From: Croceibacterium soli
GTDB taxonomy: Bacteria > Pseudomonadota > Alphaproteobacteria > Sphingomonadales > Sphingomonadaceae
Assembly: GCF_009828065.1 (NCBI RefSeq)
Contig: NZ_WTYK01000009.1
Coordinates: 32,439-96,438, forward strand
Reading direction: 5' to 3'
DNA length: 64,000 nt
How positions within the stretch are numbered: position 1 is the stretch's first letter; each line of letters starts with the position of its first letter. This document shows positions 8,007 through 16,110 of this stretch, piece after piece. The notes under the pieces were generated by a model, which saw nothing but the letters and a program-made list of their open reading frames with translations, did no database searches and was not told the origin of the DNA. The position numbers and the translations under genes are program-made.

Positions 8007-11000
8007 ATGCTCTTCAGGAAGCTCAAGCTTGCGGGCTTCAAGAGCTTCGTCGAGCCCGCCGAACTGCGCATCGAGCCGGGGCTGACCGGCGTCGTCGGGC
8101 CGAACGGCTGCGGCAAGTCCAACCTGCTGGAAGCGATCCGCTGGGTGATGGGCGAAAACTCGCCCAAGTCCCTGCGGTCCGGCGGGATGGAGGACGTGAT
8201 CTTCGCCGGGACCGCGCAGCGCCCGCCGCGGTCTTTCGCCGAAGTCGTGCTCGATGCGGTCGGTGCCGATGGCGAGGAGCTGCAGGTGACCCGCCGGATC
8301 GAGCGCGGGGCCGGCAGCGCATACCGGGTCAACGGACGGGACGTGCGCGCCAAGGACGTGGCGCTGGTGTTCGCCGATGCGGCCACGGGGGCGCACTCGC
8401 CGGCCCTCGTCAGCCAGGGCAAGATCGCCGCGGTGATCGCCGCCAAGCCGGCCGAGCGGCGGATGATGCTGGAAGAGGCGGCGGGCATTGCCGGCCTCCA
8501 CGTCCGCCGGCGCGACGCCGAAGGCAAGCTGCGCCAGACCGAGGCCAACCTCGCCCGGCTCGAGGACCTGATGGCCGGGCTCGACAGCCAGATTTCCTCC
8601 CTTCGCCGCCAGGCCAAGCAGGCGGAGCGGTACAAGGCGCTCAGCGCCCAGATCCGCGTCGCCGAAGCGCGGCTGCTGTTCGCCCGCTGGCGCGATGCCG
8701 CCGCCGCGGCCGACGTGGCGCGGGAACAGGCCAAGGGCGCCAACGCGAAGGTCGACGCCGCCAAGCAGGCGGCGGACTCGGCGCAGAAGGCGCAGCATGC
8801 TCTCGCGGCGAAGCTTACCGAAGCACGCGACGTCCTGGCCGACCGGCGCGACGACGCCAGCGCACACGGCCACCGCATGGCGGCGCTTACCAGCCAGCTC
8901 GAGGCGGCCGAGCAGAGGCTCGCCGATCTCGACCGGCAGACGGCGCAGCTCGAGGCCGACCGCGGCGAGGCCGACCGGATGACCACCGACGCCGCCGGGG
9001 CGCTCAAGCGGCTCCAGGCCGAGCTGGAGGCGGGGGAGAAGGCGCTAGCCGCCGACGAAGCGCGGCGGCCCGAGTTCGCCGCGAAGGCCGAGGATGCGGA
9101 GCGAGCCGCGCGGGCGGCCGAGCTGGCGCTGGCGAAGGCGACCGCCGACCACGCGGGCGTCGAGGCCGAGTGGCGTGTGGCCGAGGCGGCAGTCGCGCAG
9201 GTGCAGTCGCGGCTCGACCGGCTGGCCGGCGAAGTGCGGCGGCAGGAGGAAGCGCGCGCGGCGCTGACGCAGCAAGGCGATCCCGCTGCGGCGGTTCTCG
9301 AAGCCAAGCATGCGGCGGAGGCGGCGGCGGCCAGAGTGACGCACTTGCGCGCCGATCTCGAGGCGATGCAGGCGCGCAAGGAGACGCTGGCCGAGAAGCG
9401 GGACGAGATCTCGAGCGCGCTGTCCGGCGCGCGGGCCGAACTGGCGGGCGTAGAGCGGGAGTACAACGCGCTCGTCCGGGACCGCGAGGCCCGGGCCAAG
9501 CAGGCGAGCAACCGGCATGGCCTGCCGGCGGCGCTCGACCGGGTAAAGGCGGAGCGTGGCTACGAGCGGGCGCTGGCGGCGGTGCTGGGGCGTGATGCCA
9601 AGGCCCCGCTGGGCTCGCCCGAGGCGCCCTCCGAGGGGCGGTTCTGGACAGGTTCCGAAGCCCCGACCAGGGTCCCGGACAGCCTTGCCAATCACGTGCC
9701 TTCCTGCCCGCCCGAGCTGGCTGCGCGGCTGGCGCTGGTGCACGTTGTGGACAGCGAGGACGGGCGCGCGCTCAAGCCGGGCGAGTGGCTGGTCACCAAG
9801 GCCGGGGCGCTGCGCCGGTGGGACGGGTTCATCGCGCGCGGCGAAGGCGCGGCGGAAGCGGCGCGGCTGGAGGCGGAGAACCGCCTTGCGGATCTTGAGC
9901 AGGAGCTTCCCGCTCTGAGGGCTGCCGCCGAGCAGGCCCAGAAGGCGCACGACGAGATCCAGTCGGCGCTCGGCGAACTGCAGCGCGGGCTGGTCGCCGC
10001 CGAGCGGGACGTCACGCAAGCATCGGAAGCAGAGCGCCAGGCGCTGCGCTCGCTCGACCAGGCCGAAGCCGCGCGGGAGCGGATGGCGGCGCGGATCGAG
10101 CAGATCGACGCGGCCACGAAGGACCTCTCCGAGCAGCGGGCGCAGGCGGAAACCGAGCTCAAGGCCGCGGAGAAGAAGCGCACCGCCCTGCCCGACCCGG
10201 AAAGCGGGCGCGCTTCGCTCAGCGCGGCCCAGGCCCGGCACGAGGCGGCGCGCACGGCGCTGCAGGCCGCGCTCGGCGCCCTCGCCGCGCACGACCAGGC
10301 GCTCGCGGTAGCGCGGGAGCGAACCGGAACGCAGCGCGCAGACATCAAGGGCTGGGAAATGCGCGCCGGCGATGCCGCCCGCCGCCTGGCCGACATGGAG
10401 CGCCGCTTCGAAGAGATCGCCACCGAGCGCGCGATCACCGCCGCCAAGCCCGAGGGGCTGATGCGCGAGATCGAGCAAGGCGATGCCGTGCGCGCCCGGC
10501 TGACCGAAGAGCTGGCGAAAGCCGAAGCGGCGGTCGCTTCCATCACCGAAGAGGCCAAAGCCGCCGACAAGGCGCTCGCCGATGCCAACGAGGCGCTGTC
10601 CTCCGCCCGCGAGAACCGCGCCGGCGCCGCCGCGCGCGCGGAGAACGAGGAGCAGCGGCGCGAGGAGATGGCCCGCCTATCGGGCGAGCGCTTCCAGTGC
10701 CCGCCCCCGCTGCTCACCGGCCGTTTCGAGTTCGACGGCGAGGCGGTGAAGGACTCGGCCGCCGAGAGCGAGGAAATGGACCGCCTGGTCGCCAGCCGCG
10801 AGCGGATCGGCCCGGTCAACCTCGTCGCAGCCGACGAGCTCGCCAAGCTGGAGGAAGAGCACGGCTCCAGCGCCGCCGAACAGGCCGAACTGGCCGAGGC
10901 CGTGCACCGCCTGCGCGGCTCCATCGGCAGCCTCAACCGCGAAGGGCGCGAGCGCCTGCGCGCCGCGTTCGAGGCAGTCGACGGCCACTTCCGCCGTCTG

Positions 11001-11432
11001 TTCACCCGCCTGTTCGAAGGCGGGCAGGCGCACCTCGCGCTGGTCGACAGCGACGATCCGCTCGACGCGGGTCTGGAGATTTTCGCCCAGCCGCCCGGCA
11101 AGCGGCTCCAGTCGCTCACCTTGCTATCGGGCGGGGAGCAGGCGCTGACGGCGATCGCGCTGATCTTCGCCTTGTTCCTCACCAACCCCGCACCGATCTG
11201 CGTGCTCGACGAAGTCGACGCGCCGCTCGACGACGCCAATATCGACCGCTTCTGCGACCTGCTCGACGCGATGGTGAAGGAAACCCAGACCCGCTACCTG
11301 ATCGTCACCCACAACGCCGTGACGATGAGCCGGATGCACCGCCTGTTCGGCGTGACGATGGTCGAGAAAGGCGTCAGCCGCCTGGTCAGCGTCGATCTCG
11401 GCGGCGCGGAGGAACTGCTGGCCGCCGAGTGA
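8007..11432 (+). CDS. smc: Chromosome partition protein SMC
   Basis: A 1141-residue structural-maintenance-of-chromosomes ATPase that compacts and segregates the chromosome with ScpA/ScpB. Seen in order: Walker A GPNGCGKSN at about residue 31; a long alanine/glutamate/arginine-rich coiled coil (about 165-500); a hinge region at about 505-620 (HGLPAALDRVKAERGYERAL to GALRRWDGF); a second coiled coil; the signature LLSGGEQALTAIAL at about 1038; and Walker B ICVLDEVDAPLDDANIDRF at about 1065. The ATG at 8007 precedes the family-typical FRKLKLAGFKSFVEPAEL; upstream in-frame codons belong to the previous gene's 3' end. GAGGGGAACC serves as a ribosome binding site. Confidence 0.97.
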   Translation: MLFRKLKLAGFKSFVEPAELRIEPGLTGVVGPNGCGKSNLLEAIRWVMGENSPKSLRSGGMEDVIFAGTAQRPPRSFAEVVLDAVGADGEELQVTRRIERGAGSAYRVNGRDVRAKDVALVFADAATGAHSPALVSQGKIAAVIAAKPAERRMMLEEAAGIAGLHVRRRDAEGKLRQTEANLARLEDLMAGLDSQISSLRRQAKQAERYKALSAQIRVAEARLLFARWRDAAAAADVAREQAKGANAKVDAAKQAADSAQKAQHALAAKLTEARDVLADRRDDASAHGHRMAALTSQLEAAEQRLADLDRQTAQLEADRGEADRMTTDAAGALKRLQAELEAGEKALAADEARRPEFAAKAEDAERAARAAELALAKATADHAGVEAEWRVAEAAVAQVQSRLDRLAGEVRRQEEARAALTQQGDPAAAVLEAKHAAEAAAARVTHLRADLEAMQARKETLAEKRDEISSALSGARAELAGVEREYNALVRDREARAKQASNRHGLPAALDRVKAERGYERALAAVLGRDAKAPLGSPEAPSEGRFWTGSEAPTRVPDSLANHVPSCPPELAARLALVHVVDSEDGRALKPGEWLVTKAGALRRWDGFIARGEGAAEAARLEAENRLADLEQELPALRAAAEQAQKAHDEIQSALGELQRGLVAAERDVTQASEAERQALRSLDQAEAARERMAARIEQIDAATKDLSEQRAQAETELKAAEKKRTALPDPESGRASLSAAQARHEAARTALQAALGALAAHDQALAVARERTGTQRADIKGWEMRAGDAARRLADMERRFEEIATERAITAAKPEGLMREIEQGDAVRARLTEELAKAEAAVASITEEAKAADKALADANEALSSARENRAGAAARAENEEQRREEMARLSGERFQCPPPLLTGRFEFDGEAVKDSAAESEEMDRLVASRERIGPVNLVAADELAKLEEEHGSSAAEQAELAEAVHRLRGSIGSLNREGRERLRAAFEAVDGHFRRLFTRLFEGGQAHLALVDSDDPLDAGLEIFAQPPGKRLQSLTLLSGGEQALTAIALIFALFLTNPAPICVLDEVDAPLDDANIDRFCDLLDAMVKETQTRYLIVTHNAVTMSRMHRLFGVTMVEKGVSRLVSVDLGGAEELLAAE

Positions 11433-11449
11433 TGCAGGGTTGAAAAGAT

Positions 11450-11567
11450 CCTCCCCTGCAAGGGGAGGTGGCAGCCCGCAGGGCTGACGGAGGGGTGTAC
11501 CCGCTAGCGGCGACACCCCTCCACCACCCGCTTCGCGGGCGGTCCCCCTCCCCTTACAGGGGGGGAC
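11450..11567. repeat. ~130-bp structured intergenic repeat, copy C
   Basis: Same architecture as the copies at 4396 and 4651, but diverged: TCCTCCCCTGCAAGGGGAGG hairpin, GTGGCAGCCCGCAGGGCTGACGGAGGGG, then CACCCCTCCACCACCCGCTTCGCGGGCGGTCCCCCTCCCC and a terminal GGGGGG block. It begins 17 bp after the smc stop and ends 15 bp before the stop of the convergent DUF4383 gene, so it is in the 3' ends of both genes. Confidence 0.8.
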
Positions 11568-11582
11568 TGGTTCGCATCAGCC

Positions 11583-11993
11583 TCAGCGGCGGACGTCGCC
11601 TTCGCGCTTGATGAAGCCGAAGTAGGCGGCGCCGGCGGCGAGGATCACGTGGAGCCAGATGTCGTGGCCGTAGAGCGGGACCAGCCCGAAGGTGGTCCAC
11701 AGGCGCGCGGCCGGGATCAGGCCCATGATCACGAACAGCGAGTAGATGATCGCGGTCGCCTTGGCATAGCCGCGGGCGGCACCGAGGCTGCGGGCGGCGA
11801 GCAGGCCCCAGAGGCCGAAAGCAATGTGCACGAGGTTGTGCAGCAGGTTCACCGGGAACAGGCCGAGTTCGAGGCCGAGGCCGGCCTCCATCGTCACGTC
11901 GGGATGGGTGTGCGGCTCAACAAACAGGAAGCCGCCAATACCGATCAGGAGGAACAGGATACCCCAGATCATCGCAAATCTTTGGACAGTCAT
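11583..11993 (-). CDS. DUF4383 family membrane protein
   Basis: A 136-residue integral membrane protein with four hydrophobic helices (about residues 5-25, 45-70, 78-100, 108-128). The pattern GLFPVNLLHNLVHIAFGLWGLLAAR in the second helix is typical of the DUF4383 family, which has no known function. The C terminus is charged (KREGDVRR). It is alone, converging on smc. The region upstream (11994-12103) holds its promoter but no motif I can name. Confidence 0.8.
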   Translation of the reverse strand: MTVQRFAMIWGILFLLIGIGGFLFVEPHTHPDVTMEAGLGLELGLFPVNLLHNLVHIAFGLWGLLAARSLGAARGYAKATAIIYSLFVIMGLIPAARLWTTFGLVPLYGHDIWLHVILAAGAAYFGFIKREGDVRR

Positions 11994-12103
11994 GCCACTC
12001 TCCTCGATGCCAGACGGCAGCCCCCTCCGGACAGGAGCCTCGACCGTGAGCTATCCCCAGGCGAACGACGCAAGCAGGATCGGGTTCCTGAACCGTTGTT
12101 CAG

Positions 12104-12586
12104 TCAGAGCTCCAGGTACATCACCAGTGCATCGACATACTCGCCTTCGGGAAGCCGGAACGCGCCGGGCAGGCGGCCGACGATGCCGAAGCCGAGCGAG
12201 GACCACAACCTCACGGCCCGCTCGTTCGTGCCGACCACGAAGTTGAACTGCATCGCCCGAAATCCCCGCTCCCGCGCATGGACCAGCGAATGCTCGGCCA
12301 TCCGGCGCGCCACGCCCCGCCCGCGGGCGGCTTCGCCGGTCATGTAGCCGCAGTTGCAGACGTGCGCTCCGCCCCCGGCCTGGTTCGCCCGCATGTAGTA
12401 AGTGCCCACCACCGCGCCGTCGTGCTCGGCGACGAAGGTCTCCTTCTCGGCGGACGTCCAGTAGGCCAGCGCATCGGCTTCGCTCATGTCGCCGTCCAGC
12501 GCATAAGTGCGCCCTTCCCGGATCACCGGCATGACGATGCGGAGGATCGCCTCCGCGTCGCCGGGTCCGGCTGGTCGTATGATCAT
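12104..12586 (-). CDS. GNAT family N-acetyltransferase
   Basis: A 160-residue acyl-CoA-dependent N-acetyltransferase. The acetyl-CoA-binding motif A is seen as YMTGEAARGRGVARRMAEHS (about residues 80-100), followed by the C-terminal NERAVRLWSSLGFGIVGRLP typical of this fold. The N-terminal IIRPAGPGDAEAILRIV is also standard. The substrate cannot be deduced. The start overlaps the stop of the upstream methyltransferase-like gene as ATGA, so both are in one transcript. Confidence 0.88.
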   Translation of the reverse strand: MIIRPAGPGDAEAILRIVMPVIREGRTYALDGDMSEADALAYWTSAEKETFVAEHDGAVVGTYYMRANQAGGGAHVCNCGYMTGEAARGRGVARRMAEHSLVHARERGFRAMQFNFVVGTNERAVRLWSSLGFGIVGRLPGAFRLPEGEYVDALVMYLEL

Positions 12587-13254
12587 GCTGGAACGGCGAA
12601 CCAGATCACGTGCTTCGCGCCCTTGCCGTTGCTGCGGGCCCGCACCCTCACCTCGTCGACCGTGAACCCGGCCTTGTGCAGCCGCTTGGCGAACACCGGG
12701 TCCGGTCCGGCGGACCAGACTGCCAGAACGCCGCCGGGCCGCAGCGCCACCTTGGCGGCGGCGAGGCCGGCCATCGAGTACAGCCGGTCATTGGCCTGGC
12801 GCACCAGCCCGTCCGGGCCGTTGTCGACGTCGAGCAGGATGGCATCGTACTTGCCGCGCGTCTTGGCGATCACCGCCACGACGTCGCTTTCGACCACTTC
12901 GACACGGGGATCATCGAGGCAACCCGCGGTCAGCCGCTCCATCGGCTCCCTGGCCCAGGCGAGAATCTCCGGCACGAGCTCGGCGACCGTCACCCGCCCA
13001 TCCGCGCCGAGCGCCCCGAGAGCGGCCCGCAAGGTAAAGCCCATCCCGTATCCGCCGATTAGCAGATGCGGCGCCGCGCGGCCCTGCAGCCGCTCGCAAG
13101 TCATCGCCGCGAGCGCCTCTTCCGATCCGCTCATGCGGCTGTTCATCAGCTCGTTGCGGTCGAGCACGATCATGAAATCGTCCCCGCGCCGGAACAGCTT
13201 CAGCTCCTCGCCATCCGGCGCACGCGCTACGCCGAGCAACTCCATGGGTTTCAT
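12583..13254 (-). CDS. Spermidine-synthase-like SAM-fold protein
   Basis: A 223-residue protein with the Rossmann fold of spermidine/spermine synthases. The nucleotide-binding loop is HLLIGGYGMGFTLRAAL (about residue 65), followed by VTVAELVPEI with the acidic residue at the end of strand 2, then YDAILLDVDNGPDGLV and ALRPGGVLAVWSAGPDP. It lacks the N-terminal beta-sheet domain of full polyamine aminopropyltransferases, so it may be a methyltransferase of unknown substrate rather than a true SpeE. Annotation pipelines often call it spermidine synthase. It is coupled by ATGA to a GNAT acetyltransferase gene, so the two may act on related substrates; that is an inference only. Confidence 0.75.
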   Translation of the reverse strand: MKPMELLGVARAPDGEELKLFRRGDDFMIVLDRNELMNSRMSGSEEALAAMTCERLQGRAAPHLLIGGYGMGFTLRAALGALGADGRVTVAELVPEILAWAREPMERLTAGCLDDPRVEVVESDVVAVIAKTRGKYDAILLDVDNGPDGLVRQANDRLYSMAGLAAAKVALRPGGVLAVWSAGPDPVFAKRLHKAGFTVDEVRVRARSNGKGAKHVIWFAVPA

Positions 13255-13315
13255 TGCGAGGTCTGCTCCCGATTGGTGCGCCGGCCGTTAGGGCACGCGG
13301 CTTCTTGCGGTCCAG

Positions 13316-13768
13316 CTAATCCAGCACCAGACGCGGGCCGGTCGCCCCGGCCGCGCCCATCCGATCGTCGCGGTTGTAGAGCTGGCACTTGTGCAGGCTC
13401 AGGCAGCCGCAGCCGATGCACTCGTCCAGCTTGGCGCGAGTGCGGGTCATCAGGTTGATCTTCTGGTCGATCTGCTCACGCATCGAATGGCTGATCCGCT
13501 GCCAGTCCCGCACCGTGGGGGTGCGCCCTTCGGGCAAAGTGGCAAGCTCCCGCTCGATCTCCGAGAGCGCCAGGCCGAGCCGCTGGGCAATGAGGATGAA
13601 GCTGACCCGGCGAATGTCCGATCGCAGGAAGCGGCGCTGGTTGCCGCTGGTGCGGACCGAGTGGATCAGCCCCTTTTCCTCGTAGAAGCGGACCGCCGAA
13701 ACGGCCACGCCGGTTCGGGCTGCAAGCGTCCCGATCGATATCACGTCGTCCTTGGTGATCGTCGCCAT
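13316..13768 (-). CDS. soxR: Redox-sensitive transcriptional activator SoxR
   Basis: A 150-residue MerR-family regulator. It has the winged-helix start SIGTLAARTGVAVSAVRFYE, a dimerisation helix, and the [2Fe-2S] cluster site C-x2-C-x-C-x5-C (ECIGCGCLSLHKC, about residue 118). SoxR senses redox-cycling compounds or superoxide through this cluster and activates target promoters with overlong spacers. The ATG at 13768 is preferred over the GTG at 13777 because GTGGGGACG provides the ribosome binding site just upstream. A SoxR operator lies 30 bp upstream, in the gap to a divergent VOC gene. No soxS is present, as expected outside enterics, where SoxR controls enzymes directly. Confidence 0.95.
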   Translation of the reverse strand: MATITKDDVISIGTLAARTGVAVSAVRFYEEKGLIHSVRTSGNQRRFLRSDIRRVSFILIAQRLGLALSEIERELATLPEGRTPTVRDWQRISHSMREQIDQKINLMTRTRAKLDECIGCGCLSLHKCQLYNRDDRMGAAGATGPRLVLD

Positions 13769-13793
13769 CGTCCCCACCCGCGCCAGATCGTCC

Positions 13794-13824
13794 TTGATCT
13801 CAAGTTACCTTGAGGTCGCATGAT
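13794..13824 (+). promoter_or_regulatory. SoxR-dependent promoter with 19-bp spacer
   Basis: The SoxR operator (18 bp, 13798-13815, TCTCAAGTTACCTTGAGG) matches the Escherichia coli soxS operator at 16 of 18 positions. It sits between TTGATC (13794-13799, -35) and CATGAT (13819-13824, -10), giving a 19-bp spacer, the hallmark of MerR-family activated promoters. Transcription would run right into the VOC gene (ATG 13908, about a 77-nt leader). The operator is also 30 bp from the soxR start, so it may control soxR as well. Confidence 0.85.
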
Positions 13825-13907
13825 GAGCAAGCACGATGATTCGCCCCGCTCCCGAACGGGACAGGTCGCGTGCCGTCGTGGAACCGAGAATGAACGAAAG
13901 GGACATC

Positions 13908-14279
13908 ATGACCCGAGGTACGCTAGAACATGCCAACCTTACGGTGAGCGACATCGAACGCTCCTCCGCCCTGTTCCAGAAGCTGCTCGGCTGGCACGAA
14001 CGATGGCGCGGCGAAGCGAAGAACGGCGGGGAGACGATCCATGTCGGCGACGAAAGAACCTATCTCGCGCTCTATACCGATCGCCAGCCGTACGAGCCCT
14101 TCGGCAGGAGCGTGCCGCTCAACCATCTGGGCCTGCTGGTCGACGATCTCGATGCAGCCGAGAAGATCGTTCTCGAGGCCGGGCTGGAGACCTTCAACCA
14201 CGCGGACTACTCGCCGGGGCGGCGGTTCTATTTCTTCGACTGGGACGGGCTCGAGTTCGAGATCGTGAGCTATGCCTGA
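13908..14279 (+). CDS. VOC family protein (glyoxalase/bleomycin-resistance fold), SoxR-controlled
   Basis: A 123-residue single-domain VOC protein. It has the paired beta-alpha-beta-beta-beta modules and candidate metal ligands: LEHANL at the start, LNHLGLLVDDL (about residue 72) and DWDGLEFEIVSYA at the C terminus. Such proteins are metal-dependent isomerases, dioxygenases or drug-binding resistance proteins. AAAGGGACATC before the ATG at 13908 is a good ribosome binding site; the in-frame ATG at 13890 is less likely. The SoxR-type promoter upstream suggests a role in defence against redox-cycling compounds, perhaps their binding or detoxification (inference). ubiA converges 6 bp after its stop. 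Confidence 0.85.
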   Translation: MTRGTLEHANLTVSDIERSSALFQKLLGWHERWRGEAKNGGETIHVGDERTYLALYTDRQPYEPFGRSVPLNHLGLLVDDLDAAEKIVLEAGLETFNHADYSPGRRFYFFDWDGLEFEIVSYA

Positions 14280-14285
14280 CGCAAG

Positions 14286-15191
14286 TCAGGCGTTGCCCAC
14301 GACGAAGCAGCCCGCCGCCACCAGCAGCCCGAGGTAGCGGTTCGAGCGGAAGCGCTGCAGCGGGTTGTCGGGATCGCCGGGATCGAGCGTGAGCGCCTGC
14401 CACGCGAGATGCGCGGCGGCCGGGAGAAGAGCGATAAGCGCCAGCCAGTCCTCCCGCAGCAGCCAGAACGCCAGGCCCCACAGCGCGAGTGCAAGGGCGT
14501 AGAAGGCAGTCACCCCCGCCTTGACGCTGTCCCCGAGGCGGAGCGCGCTGGAGCGGATGCCGACCAGTGCATCGTCCTCCCGGTCCTGCAGCGCGTAGAT
14601 CGTGTCGTAGCCGATGCACCAGAAGATCGCGCCGCCGTAGAGCGCAAGCATGACCTCCAGGTGATCGAGCCGCAGCGCCGTCCAGCCGACCAGCGCGCCC
14701 CAGGTGAAGACCAGGCCCAGCCAGAGCTGCGGCCACCAGGTGACCCGCTTCATGAAGGGATAGATCGCCACCAGCACGAGGCTGGCGATAGACACGAGCT
14801 GCGCTTGCCAGCGCAGTTGCAGCAGCACGACAAGGCCCACGGCGCACAGCACCAGCAGCCAGATCCAGGAGGCCTTTGCGCTGACCCGGCCGCTGGCGAC
14901 CGGACGGGCCGCGGTGCGCGCCACGCGCCTGTCGAGATCGGCGTCGACGATATCGTTGTACACGCAGCCCGCCCCGCGCATGGCGATGGCGCCGAGCAGC
15001 AGCCAGGCGAACAGCTCCCACTGCGGCCCCGCACCGGCGAGCCAGAGGCCCCAGGCGCAAGGCCAGAACAGCAGCCACCAGCCGATCGGGCGGTCGAACC
15101 GGGCGAGCAGCGCGTAATCCCGCAACGGCTGCGGCAAGCGGCCGACGAGCCCGCGGTGCTCGCTGTCGGGGGTGATGTCGGTTGCGATCAT
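14286..15191 (-). CDS. ubiA: 4-hydroxybenzoate polyprenyltransferase UbiA
   Basis: A 301-residue membrane prenyltransferase that attaches the polyprenyl chain to 4-hydroxybenzoate in ubiquinone synthesis. The first aspartate-rich motif is NDIVDADLDRRV (about residue 80) and the second is IGYDTIYALQDREDD (about residue 205). RFDRPIGWWLLFWPCAWGLW near the N terminus is also diagnostic. Eight or nine hydrophobic helices are visible. It is divergent from rsmE, with a palindromic repeat between them, and converges on the VOC gene. Confidence 0.95.
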   Translation of the reverse strand: MIATDITPDSEHRGLVGRLPQPLRDYALLARFDRPIGWWLLFWPCAWGLWLAGAGPQWELFAWLLLGAIAMRGAGCVYNDIVDADLDRRVARTAARPVASGRVSAKASWIWLLVLCAVGLVVLLQLRWQAQLVSIASLVLVAIYPFMKRVTWWPQLWLGLVFTWGALVGWTALRLDHLEVMLALYGGAIFWCIGYDTIYALQDREDDALVGIRSSALRLGDSVKAGVTAFYALALALWGLAFWLLREDWLALIALLPAAAHLAWQALTLDPGDPDNPLQRFRSNRYLGLLVAAGCFVVGNA

Positions 15192-15221
15192 GGCGCATGC
15201 CTAGCGGCCCGGCGCCATTTC

Positions 15222-15306
15222 GTCATCCCGGACTTGATCCGGGATCGCTGGCCGCTAGGTCGGATCGATGAGGCCAGCGATCCCCGCGTGCGCGGGGGTG
15301 ACGACG
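15222..15306. repeat. Paired palindromic repeats between ubiA and rsmE
   Basis: The left half is a 21-bp palindrome at 15225-15245 (arms ATCCCGGA and TCCGGGAT, centre CTTGA). It is followed by CGCTGGCC and, inverted, GGCCAGCG, and then by GATCCCCGCG/CGCGGGGGTGACG. Together they form a larger inverted structure flanked by CGTCA and TGACG. It occupies most of the 130-bp divergent intergenic region, so any promoters must share it. Confidence 0.8.
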
Positions 15307-15321
15307 ACGATTGGAGAACAG

Positions 15322-16071
15322 ATGCCCGCCACTCCCGCTTGGCCGCCACGCAGCGCCCCGCGGCTGTTCGTGCCCGGATCGTTGACCCAGGGCGCCGCTG
15401 TGAGCGTCGAGGGCAACCAGGCGCACTATCTGGCGAAAGTCATGCGCGTCGCGGAAGGCGACGCGGTGGTGCTCTGCGACGACATGACCGGGGAATGGGC
15501 GGCGCGGGTCGTTTCCGCCGGCAAGCGCGAGGTCGTGCTCGAGCCAGCCGAGAAGCTGCGGGAGCGAGAGGAGGTGCCGGACTTCTGGCTTTGCCCGGCG
15601 CTGCTGAAGAAGGACCGCTTCGATCTGGTGCTGGAGAAGGCCACCGAACTGGGGGTGCGTAGCATTCGCCCGCTGGTCACCCGGCGCTGCGTGGCCGACA
15701 AGCTCAATCTGGAGCGGGCGCGCGCGGTGGTGACCGAGGCGGCCGAGCAATGCGCGCGCACCGCGCTGCCGGAACTGGCTGCACCGGTGAAGCTCGACAC
15801 GCTGCTGGCAGACTGGCCCGAAGGCCGCGTGCTGTTCTTCGCGGACGAGCTCGGCGGCGCTCCGGCGGCCGAGGCGTTCGCCGCGCATGCCGGGCCGGCG
15901 GCGCTGCTGGTCGGCCCCGAAGGCGGATTCGACGATGCCGAACGCGCGGCGATCCGCGCCCACCCGGTCGCCCGCGCAATCACCCTCGGACCACGGATCC
16001 TGCGCGGCGAAACCGCCGCGATCGCCGGCTGCGCGTTGTGGATGTCCAGTTCCGGGGACTGGCGCAATTAA
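15322..16071 (+). CDS. rsmE: 16S rRNA (uracil-1498-N3)-methyltransferase RsmE
   Basis: A 249-residue SPOUT-class methyltransferase that methylates U1498 in 16S rRNA. The N-terminal PUA-like region (PRLFVPGSLTQGAAVSV, HYLAKVMRV) is followed by LLKKDRFDLVLEKATELGV and the knot signature LLVGPEGGFDDAERAAI with LGPRILRGETAAI at the C terminus. The ATG at 15322 has GGAGAACA upstream; the ORF opens earlier inside the repeat but those residues do not fit the family. gshA begins 39 bp downstream on the same strand. Confidence 0.95.
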   Translation: MPATPAWPPRSAPRLFVPGSLTQGAAVSVEGNQAHYLAKVMRVAEGDAVVLCDDMTGEWAARVVSAGKREVVLEPAEKLREREEVPDFWLCPALLKKDRFDLVLEKATELGVRSIRPLVTRRCVADKLNLERARAVVTEAAEQCARTALPELAAPVKLDTLLADWPEGRVLFFADELGGAPAAEAFAAHAGPAALLVGPEGGFDDAERAAIRAHPVARAITLGPRILRGETAAIAGCALWMSSSGDWRN

Positions 16072-16110
16072 GGCTGGCGCGTCGCCGCATCCCGCACTAA
16101 CGGCGCAATC

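Noticed and set aside
12089..12104. CTGAAC/GTTCAG inverted repeat near the GNAT stop, also a GTTC-N7-GTTG LexA-like pattern
   Set aside because: The stem is only 6 bp with no T-run, and the LexA-like match has a mismatch and lies downstream of the gene, so neither function is supported.
13820..14392. A 190-residue plus-strand frame overlapping the VOC gene
   Set aside because: Arginine-rich out-of-frame translation; the VOC frame has fold motifs and a proper ribosome binding site.
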